Positions 58,608 to 64,000 of a stretch of DNA of 64,000 nucleotides are shown one piece after another. A model generated the notes under the pieces. It was not told the origin of the DNA. It ran no database searches and saw only the letters and a list, made by a program, of their open reading frames with translations. Made by a program: the position numbers and the translations under genes. The first letter of the stretch is position 1, and each line of letters starts with the position of its first letter. Source of the stretch: Candidatus Saccharibacteria bacterium UBA6664. GTDB taxonomy: Bacteria; Patescibacteriota; Saccharimonadia; Saccharimonadales; Saccharimonadaceae. The stretch lies in contig DKKO01000004.1 of assembly GCA_002455275.1 (NCBI GenBank), positions 133,811 through 197,810 on the forward strand. The letters run 5' to 3'.

Positions 58608-58626
58608 GTACTAAGCATTAATACGC

Positions 58627-58632
58627 TATAAT
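58627..58632 (+). promoter_or_regulatory. -10 box for leaderless orn
   Basis: TATAAT lies 6 nt before the ATG at 58639. Confidence 0.6.
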
Positions 58633-58638
58633 GAAGAC

Positions 58639-59175
58639 ATGACAAAACACGCCAAACTACTATGGGTTGACCTTGAAATGACCGGGCTAGACCCGGTACA
58701 AGACAGGATATTAGAAGTTGCTGTAATCGCGACTGATTGGGACTTTAACGAAATTGCTCGTTATGAAGCGGTAAAAAAAGTCGGCCCTAACCTGATGAAG
58801 GAACGCATGGTAGGTGAGTTTTGGGATACCTACAGTACCGTGCGTGATGCTCTAATGGCGCAAAACGAGAACGGTAAAAATGGCCGAACGGTTGAAAATG
58901 AACTACTGGAATTTATTGACGAGCATTTTGATAGTGAAAAACCAGTATTACTGGCTGGAAACTCAATTCATCAAGACAGAAAGTTTATCGAAAATGAGTG
59001 GGGCAGGTTGAACGCGAGGTTACATTACCGGATGCTTGATGTGAGTGCCTGGAAAGTTTTATTTGAGGGCAAGTATAAAAAGAAATTTGCCAAACCTGAA
59101 GCGCATCGTGCCATGGAAGACATTCAAGGGAGTATTGAGGAGCTCAAGTACTACCTAGGCAAGGTAAAAGCCTAA
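58639..59175 (+). CDS. orn: Oligoribonuclease
   Basis: A 178-aa DEDDh exonuclease that degrades 2-5-nt RNA oligomers. 'WVDLEMTGLDPVQDRILEVA' holds the D-x-E pair, 'GNSIHQDRKFI' the third Asp, and 'HRAMEDIQGSIEEL' the His and last Asp. Length and order match E. coli Orn. In a leaderless-rich transcriptome, nanoRNA turnover would also remove potential priming RNAs. Stop overlaps the next start. Confidence 0.95.
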   Translation: MTKHAKLLWVDLEMTGLDPVQDRILEVAVIATDWDFNEIARYEAVKKVGPNLMKERMVGEFWDTYSTVRDALMAQNENGKNGRTVENELLEFIDEHFDSEKPVLLAGNSIHQDRKFIENEWGRLNARLHYRMLDVSAWKVLFEGKYKKKFAKPEAHRAMEDIQGSIEELKYYLGKVKA

Positions 59176-59408
59176 TGGCAGGTGAAATACCAACACCAGC
59201 CGAACGTGCAGAGCGACGAGCAAGACTACGACTGGTTGCTTCTAGGCTCGCGATAGTGACGCAAGACGATACATTGCGGACTGCGTACGCGCTCTACTCG
59301 ACCGGAGCGAACGAAGCAGATATTGATTATGCACTGCGTGGGCATGGTGTTGACCGAAGTACTTTAGTACGTATGATTGTGAGTAACTATGAATCACAAA
59401 GCGCTTGA
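59175..59408 (+). CDS. 77-aa hypothetical protein
   Basis: A helical, Arg-rich small protein; 'LYSTGANEADIDYALRGHGV' followed by 'DRSTLVRMIVSNY' recalls one RecX-like three-helix unit, but too little is present to assign. Coupled to orn by TAATG and overlaps the YjbR gene by 20 bp. Confidence 0.65.
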   Translation: MAGEIPTPAERAERRARLRLVASRLAIVTQDDTLRTAYALYSTGANEADIDYALRGHGVDRSTLVRMIVSNYESQSA

Positions 59409-59727
59409 AGAATATCTGCTAAGCTTTCCGAATACTTGGCTTGATTTCCCATTTGGTGAAGGCGTGAGCGTATATAAAGTTGGCCACAAGGAAACAGGAC
59501 AGGGCAAACTGTTCGCAATTATTTCAGACGGTAGTAAACCATTGCAGGTAAGCCTGAAGTGCGACCCAGTGTTGGCTGAGAGCCTGCGGGAAAAATACGA
59601 GAGCGTGCAGCCTGGTTATCAATTGAACAAAAAACACTGGAACACGATTATTTGTTCAGGCCAGTTAAACGATGACGAGATTAAAGACCTTGCACGACTA
59701 AGCTACAATCTTGTGGCTAAAATTTAG
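59389..59727 (+). CDS. MmcQ/YjbR family protein
   Basis: A 112-aa protein with 'FPNTWLDFPFGEGVSVYKVG', 'KLFAIISDGSKPLQVSLKCDP' and 'YQLNKKHWNTIICSGQL', the CyaY-like YjbR fold. Family members are often described as DNA-binding, yet function is unsettled. The third gene of the orn operon. Confidence 0.88.
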   Translation: MNHKALEEYLLSFPNTWLDFPFGEGVSVYKVGHKETGQGKLFAIISDGSKPLQVSLKCDPVLAESLREKYESVQPGYQLNKKHWNTIICSGQLNDDEIKDLARLSYNLVAKI

Positions 59728-60347
59728 CTTGCGTTGTACTTCGAAAAGCTTTCGCCAATAGGCGCGATGCTGCTGTCGATGTCTTCCAGAGTCGAGCGGA
59801 GGGTTTTGTCGTTGGTGCCGTTATAGAGACCTTCCATTTGTAGGCGCAACTTCTTTATGTAGTAAGCCATTTCGCGGGCGTAGGTGCGGTCGTATACGGC
59901 GTTTAGGCGGGCATCTTCAAGGGTACTTGCAAGCTTTTCTGATTCTTTGGTTACTTCAGAAGAGAGCTTTTTTTCCTCGACCTTAATCTTTTTAGCGTCG
60001 AGCGATTCTTGAAGGTCACGTTTGCTATTAGTAAGAATGATAGCGAGATTGCTATTGGTGCTGCGCAGCTGAGAATTTTGGATGATTTTACTGGCAGATT
60101 TGCTGGTATCTTGCAACACGATAATACGCTCATCGAAACTTTTTAGACTTTCGGTGCTTTTGCCAGAAAGTGAAAAGATAAACAGCACCAGAGCGGTGAT
60201 TGCTACGAGCACGCCACCTATTAACACCCAAATTAGCCATGGGCTAGCGGTTTTCTGAGGCGCTGGCGTGGCAATTTTATTAAGATAATCGATTGAATAT
60301 GGGTTTGGTGCCTGTGGTTGGGGGATTTGTGGCTGTTCTGGTTGCAT
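59724..60347 (-). CDS. Hypothetical membrane-anchored helical protein
   Basis: A 207-aa protein. A Pro/Gln-rich N terminus (QPEQPQIPQPQAPNP) precedes one membrane helix (about residues 38-63), then a Lys/Ser/Leu-rich helical domain outside. It overlaps the YjbR gene by 4 bp at the 3' end. No family recognised. Confidence 0.65.
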   Translation of the reverse strand: MQPEQPQIPQPQAPNPYSIDYLNKIATPAPQKTASPWLIWVLIGGVLVAITALVLFIFSLSGKSTESLKSFDERIIVLQDTSKSASKIIQNSQLRSTNSNLAIILTNSKRDLQESLDAKKIKVEEKKLSSEVTKESEKLASTLEDARLNAVYDRTYAREMAYYIKKLRLQMEGLYNGTNDKTLRSTLEDIDSSIAPIGESFSKYNAS

Positions 60348-60391
60348 ACCTACTCATTTAACCATAACCTGTAACAGAGGTAAATACTAAA

Positions 60392-60442
60392 GGAGGGGCA
60401 CACCCCTCCGTACTAGTCACAAAGTGAATTTGTAACTAGTAC
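60392..60442. other. Two adjacent hairpins in the dnaG upstream region
   Basis: GGAGGGG-caca-CCCCTCC (60392-60409) is followed at once by a 33-nt hairpin, GTACTAGT(C)ACAAA with TTTGT(A)ACTAGTAC (60410-60442). No T-run follows either. The region lies between divergent genes, so these are not ordinary gene-end terminators. Confidence 0.6.
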
Positions 60443-60475
60443 TCCTCCCTCTAAAGTTCGGGCCCTAGCCCTCTG

Positions 60476-60501
60476 CGTACTCGCTCGTGCTTCGTACTCG
60501 A
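60476..60501 (+). repeat. Direct repeat CGTACTCG upstream of dnaG
   Basis: CGTACTCG occurs at 60476-60483 and 60494-60501, 18 bp apart, shortly before the dnaG -10 box; possibly a regulator site. Confidence 0.4.
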
Positions 60502-60513
60502 TTAGGGGCACGC

Positions 60514-60519
60514 TATACT
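60514..60519 (+). promoter_or_regulatory. -10 box for leaderless dnaG
   Basis: TATACT lies 7 nt before the ATG at 60527. Confidence 0.6.
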
Positions 60520-60526
60520 AATAAGC

Positions 60527-62266
60527 ATGCAGGATGCTAAAGAAGAGGTGCGCTCACGACTCAATATTGAAGATGTCGTGGGTGAGTATGTACAGCTGAA
60601 GCGCGCTGGCCGAAATTTTAAAGGCCTCAGCCCGTTTACGGCTGAAAAAACACCAAGCTTCGTGGTGAGCCCCGACAAGCATATTTGGCACGACTTTAGC
60701 AGTGGTAAGGGTGGCGATATTTTTAGCTTCGTGATGGAAGTTGAAGGATTGGAGTTTCGCGAGGCACTAGAGCAATTAGCCCGAAAAGCTGGCGTGGAAC
60801 TGAGCGAATACGACACGAAAAAATCCGGTGAAATCGCCAAACAAAAAAAACGGCTGCTTGAGGCAAATGAACTTGCGGCGAAGTACTATCAGCAAAGCTT
60901 GCTTCGCAACAAACATGCGCTTGAGTATGTGTTTGCTGTGCGCAAATTGAGCAAAGAAACCGTGACTGAATTTCGTATAGGCTACGCACCAAACGACGGC
61001 GAAGGCTTGATACGCGCTCTGACAAAAAAGGGATTTTCAAAGCAAGAACTAGCAAAAGCTGGGCTTACTAATCGTTATGGTGGCGATATGTTTCGTGGTC
61101 GTATGACCGTGCCGCTGATGGACGGCAGTGGCCAGGTAATTGGTTTTACGGGGCGAGTACTGCAAGACGAGCCAAACGCACCGAAATATCTGAACACACC
61201 CCAAACTTTGCTATACGACAAGTCTCGGCACGTATTTGGCTTGAGCCAAGCGAAAGAAGCGATTCGAAGTAGCGATTTCTCGGTGATTGTAGAGGGAAAT
61301 ATGGATGTGGTGAGCAGCTGGCAAGCAGGCGTGCGAAATGTAGTAGCCTCTGCTGGAACTGCAATGACCGAATATCACTTGAAGGCACTGTCTCGCTTGA
61401 GCCACAATGTAAAGCTTGCATTTGATGCCGATAAAGCTGGTTTAGCAGCGACCGAACGAGCCATTCCGATAGCGGGAAAAGTAGGCGTAGAATTATCCAT
61501 CGTAACTCTATCGCATGGCGCTAAAGATCCGGACGAATTGATCCAGCAAGACGTGAAGCTATGGAAGACAGCCACTGAAAAAGCAGAACCCGTGGTGGAT
61601 TGGGTGCTCGACCAGTACTCATCACGCGAGGATATGAGTAGCGCGGCAGGCAAGCGACGTTTTACTACTGAAAGTCTACGGGTAATTCGCAGCTTGAATG
61701 ACCAAGTGGAACAAGAACATTATCTGCGCAAAGTAGCTCAAGCAACCGAAACGTCATATGAAACCATTGCTCGCAAGATGGAATCGGCAGAAGTTAGTCC
61801 AGAACCAAAACTCAGGGTGGTGCATCCGGCTACTTCAGTGGTGGAACCAGTTACGGCGCTTTACCAAGATGACGTACTAGCAGCATTGGCGGCATATCCA
61901 GCTGTACGGAGCCAGTTGGCTGGCTTCGACATAACTATGTTTGCTACTGAAGCTCGTCGTATGTTGGCCGAATGGCTGGTGAAACACGCCGAACCTCTCG
62001 GTGATACGCTGCCGAAGGGGTTGCAATCTATTGATACCTATGTGAAAATAGTACAATTGAAGGCCGAGACTAGGTATGATGGCTGGAGCGAATCAGATGT
62101 ATCGCTCGAAATAGCCAAACTGCTCCGCCAAACGGAAATTGAATACAAGAAACAAACCAAACAACTACTAATTGAAAAGCTGCGCGATGCGGAGGCAATG
62201 GGCGATGAGACCCAAGCTGCTGAGCTGCGTGATCAGCTACACACATTAATCAAGGAGACTGCCTAG
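60527..62266 (+). CDS. dnaG: DNA primase DnaG without zinc ligands
   Basis: A 579-aa primase that makes RNA primers for replication. The N-terminal domain aligns well with the CHC2 zinc-binding domain, but the four ligands are gone: the usual CPFH is S35-P-F-T38 and the usual CFGC is D56-F-S-S59. The catalytic core is intact, with the TOPRIM 'IVEGNMDVVSSW' (EGxxD) and 'LAFDADKAGLAA' (DxD). A helical C-terminal domain for helicase contact follows. Stop overlaps the rpoD start (TAGTG). Confidence 0.95.
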   Translation: MQDAKEEVRSRLNIEDVVGEYVQLKRAGRNFKGLSPFTAEKTPSFVVSPDKHIWHDFSSGKGGDIFSFVMEVEGLEFREALEQLARKAGVELSEYDTKKSGEIAKQKKRLLEANELAAKYYQQSLLRNKHALEYVFAVRKLSKETVTEFRIGYAPNDGEGLIRALTKKGFSKQELAKAGLTNRYGGDMFRGRMTVPLMDGSGQVIGFTGRVLQDEPNAPKYLNTPQTLLYDKSRHVFGLSQAKEAIRSSDFSVIVEGNMDVVSSWQAGVRNVVASAGTAMTEYHLKALSRLSHNVKLAFDADKAGLAATERAIPIAGKVGVELSIVTLSHGAKDPDELIQQDVKLWKTATEKAEPVVDWVLDQYSSREDMSSAAGKRRFTTESLRVIRSLNDQVEQEHYLRKVAQATETSYETIARKMESAEVSPEPKLRVVHPATSVVEPVTALYQDDVLAALAAYPAVRSQLAGFDITMFATEARRMLAEWLVKHAEPLGDTLPKGLQSIDTYVKIVQLKAETRYDGWSESDVSLEIAKLLRQTEIEYKKQTKQLLIEKLRDAEAMGDETQAAELRDQLHTLIKETA

Positions 62267-63264
62267 TGGGTAACAGTGATGATGACTTGAAACAAGCAAT
62301 TCAAGACGATGAAGAAATCGATGAACTCGATGTGGTGGAAGAACCAGATGTCGCCGAAGTTGCTGAGCTTGAAGACGAGCTTGAAGACGACGAAGATACT
62401 TTAAATAGTAACCAATATTTTGACGATGTATCAGACGACTCTGTGCGTTTGTACCTTCGTGAAATTGGTAAAATTCCACTACTTACTGCTGAAGAAGAGC
62501 TTGCGCTGGCACAAAAGGTCGTAGCAGGCGATAAGCGCGCCAAAGACAAAATGGCCGAAGCGAACATGCGTTTGGTGGTGAGTATTGCCAAGCGTTATAG
62601 TGGCCGTGGCCTCGATTTTCTTGATTTGATTCAGGAAGGTAACACTGGTTTGCTGCGTGCGGTTGAAAAATTCGACCCAGACAAAGGATTTAAGTTTAGC
62701 ACCTATGCTACATGGTGGATTCGCCAGGCGATTACCCGTGCGATTGCCGACCAAGCTCGCGTGATTCGTATTCCCGTGCACATGGTTGAAACCATCAACA
62801 AGCTACTACGAACTCAGCGCCGCATGACCCAAGAGCTCAACCGCGAACCGAGCATTGAAGAGCTTGCGAAAGAACTTGAAATGGAACCTGAAAAGGTAGA
62901 ATACGTGATTAAAATCAAGCAGGATATTCAGAGCTTGGATGCTGGTGTAGGTCGTGATGATGAAGATGCCGACAGCGTGCTGCAAGATTTTATTGAAGAC
63001 GAAGATTCTGCTACGCCTGAAGAAAGTGCTACCTCGCAACTACTAAAAGAGCAAGTGCAAGGCGTGCTTTCAACACTTTCAGATCGTGAACAAAAAATTA
63101 TTCGCATGCGCTTTGGGCTTGATAATGGCAAAAGCCACACGCTCGAAGAAGTAGGGCAGGAATTTGCCGTGACTCGCGAGCGTATTCGCCAAATTGAAGC
63201 AAAAGCTCTTGCAAAACTTCGCAAACACAAAGACGCCAAGAAACTACACGAATATCTACAGTAG
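62266..63264 (+). CDS. rpoD: RNA polymerase primary sigma factor RpoD
   Basis: A 332-aa group 1-like sigma factor. An acidic N terminus replaces region 1.1. 'DSVRLYLREIGKIPLLTAEE' is region 1.2, 'GLDFLDLIQEGNTGLLRAVE' region 2.1-2.2, 'FSTYATWWIRQAITRAI' region 2.3-2.4, and 'TLEEVGQEFAVTRERIRQIE' the region 4.2 HTH. It directs recognition of the -10/-35 boxes seen throughout the window. Start GTG, coupled to dnaG, the remnant of the classic dnaG-rpoD arrangement; rpsU is absent. Confidence 0.96.
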   Translation: MGNSDDDLKQAIQDDEEIDELDVVEEPDVAEVAELEDELEDDEDTLNSNQYFDDVSDDSVRLYLREIGKIPLLTAEEELALAQKVVAGDKRAKDKMAEANMRLVVSIAKRYSGRGLDFLDLIQEGNTGLLRAVEKFDPDKGFKFSTYATWWIRQAITRAIADQARVIRIPVHMVETINKLLRTQRRMTQELNREPSIEELAKELEMEPEKVEYVIKIKQDIQSLDAGVGRDDEDADSVLQDFIEDEDSATPEESATSQLLKEQVQGVLSTLSDREQKIIRMRFGLDNGKSHTLEEVGQEFAVTRERIRQIEAKALAKLRKHKDAKKLHEYLQ

Positions 63265-63265
63265 A

Positions 63266-63841
63266 CTATTCGTAAAAGTTTATGTGATGTAAGACTTCGT
63301 CGAGCTGTTTATGCAGCGAGTCGAGGTCTTTATCGTTGTGGACAAAATAGTCGGCGATGGCGATAGGTCCACCTTTTTCGATGTTTTCAATTTCTGCCCA
63401 GTCACGTTGGTCGACTTGCTCAGGCATAAGTGGTCTAACTTCACGGTTGGCCATGCGTTGTTTACGTAGGTGTTTCGGCGACACAATTGCAACAACTGTA
63501 AGTTCACCGGGGAATTCGTGCTTCAAGGTCTTGTACTCAGTCCATGTGTACAGGCCATCGGCTACGATATTGTGTTGGCCTGCGCCTATGAGGTCGTGAA
63601 TTTGCGCGATAATACGCTTAACGACAAAATCTTTACCTTCTTTTTCGCGCAGTTCTTCACGAATTGGTTGTTCGTTTTCTTGCGTTAGTTCTAGACCGCG
63701 TCGTTTAACTTCGTCTAGAACAATACCGCCAAAGTACACTTTGGGATAGCCTTTTTCGGTGAGGTATTCAACCGCCGAACTTTTGCCGCTGCCAGTAAGG
63801 CCGACAAACGCGACGATTTTTACATTTTTTTCTGAAGCCAT
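63266..63841 (-). CDS. P-loop kinase-like protein (AAA/dephospho-CoA kinase-like)
   Basis: About 191 aa with a Walker A motif 'FVGLTGSGKSSAVEYL' and a P-loop kinase layout: 'GKDFVVKRIIAQIHDL', 'HNIVADGLYTWTEY', 'VVAIVSPKHLRKQRMANR' and 'YFVHNDKDLDSL'. It resembles archaeal and CPR dephospho-CoA kinase or adenylate-kinase-like proteins. The substrate is unknown. The start is the leaderless ATG at 63841. Confidence 0.82.
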   Translation of the reverse strand: MASEKNVKIVAFVGLTGSGKSSAVEYLTEKGYPKVYFGGIVLDEVKRRGLELTQENEQPIREELREKEGKDFVVKRIIAQIHDLIGAGQHNIVADGLYTWTEYKTLKHEFPGELTVVAIVSPKHLRKQRMANREVRPLMPEQVDQRDWAEIENIEKGGPIAIADYFVHNDKDLDSLHKQLDEVLHHINFYE

Positions 63842-63848
63842 TACCACT

Positions 63849-63854
63849 AGTATA
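63849..63854 (-). promoter_or_regulatory. -10 box for leaderless kinase gene
   Basis: Minus strand TATACT lies 7 nt before the ATG at 63841. Confidence 0.6.
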
Positions 63855-63888
63855 GCAAACACTCATGGGGACAACTCAACCATAAGGG

Positions 63889-63917
63889 TTTACATGGGTT
63901 ACCTCTTACGGTACTCT
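63889..63917 (+). promoter_or_regulatory. Sigma-70 promoter at window end
   Basis: TTTACA (63889-63894), a 17-bp spacer and TACTCT (63912-63917) point to a gene starting near the window edge. Confidence 0.5.
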
Positions 63918-63986
63918 AGATTTATGCTATTAGCAGAACATGGTTAGTAATTTCTGCACATAGGGAGAAAAGGGAACAACCACACA

Positions 63987-64000
63987 ATGCCACGCCTACC
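63987..64000 (+). CDS. Possible gene start cut by window edge
   Basis: An ATG at 63987 opens a frame (MPRLP...) that leaves the window. AGGGAGAAAAGGGA lies 12-26 nt upstream. Too little sequence to identify. Confidence 0.3.

Noticed and set aside
1..64000. Recoded TGA (Gly) as in some CPR lineages
   Set aside because: TGA ends nrdA, DUF488, the ABC permease context and others at natural positions and no gene needs read-through.

Overview
The window reads as chromosome of a Candidatus Saccharibacteria (TM7)-like member of the candidate phyla radiation. Genes are tightly packed with ATGA/TAATG overlaps, and TGA is a normal stop (for example nrdA), which argues against the recoded CPR lineages. 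Many genes sit 6-9 nt behind a TATAAT-type box with no room for a Shine-Dalgarno site. Gene content suits a small epibiont: two FemAB-like transferases, MurE, GroESL under a CIRCE element, a Chlamydia-like Mn/Fe ribonucleotide reductase, small transporters and few biosynthetic pathways. No rRNA, CRISPR array or transposase was seen. Placement rests on gene style and order, not on a marker search.

Layout. 1-2.6 kb: DUF4386 tail, a GC-rich SPFH-like gene, HIT protein, RlmH. 2.6-13 kb: ValRS, FemAB, TsaC/TsaD (t6A), a degenerate Mur ligase next to MurE, HAD hydrolase, DDAH-like hydrolase, second FemAB. 12.9-15 kb: groES, a 50-aa membrane protein, groEL. 15-19.4 kb: membrane protein, PGI/PMI, MacB-type ABC pair. 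19.6 kb: tRNA-Ser(GGA) with an 18-bp copy of its 3' end nearby. 19.9-24.4 kb: cell-surface sugar genes (two GT4, WecB-like) and a Nudix. 24.4-27.1 kb: nucleotidyltransferase, membrane spermidine-synthase-like protein, SIMPL protein. 27.1-33.7 kb: nrd operon (NrdR-type boxes, structured leader, nrdA, three small ORFs, nrdB), then CYTH and Nramp. 33.8-45 kb is accessory: a 2267-aa RHS/PA14 polymorphic toxin with a candidate immunity gene, a DUF488 pair, a GC-rich TPM-domain gene, a structured RNA locus and small coupled ORFs. 45-64 kb: EamA, MsrA, DUF427, ECF sigma/PepSY, CTP synthase, ArgRS, MscL, FMN reductase, glutamate dehydrogenase, MsrB, oligoribonuclease, dnaG-rpoD and a P-loop kinase.

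Most notable. (1) The ribonucleotide reductase small subunit has Phe at the radical-tyrosine position (class Ic, Mn/Fe pattern) and a manganese-type Nramp lies just downstream. The large subunit lacks its C-terminal redox cysteines, while a 14-aa ORF with six cysteines overlaps its stop codon and a 57-aa ORF ending CDGCE follows. (2) A large RHS toxin ends in a domain slightly reminiscent of colicin M and is followed by a membrane-anchored, outward-facing candidate immunity protein. (3) Six GC-rich cassettes, mostly single-gene with their own hairpins and often a recognisable promoter, interrupt the AT-richer chromosome. (4) Leaderless initiation appears pervasive. (5) DnaG has lost all four zinc ligands.
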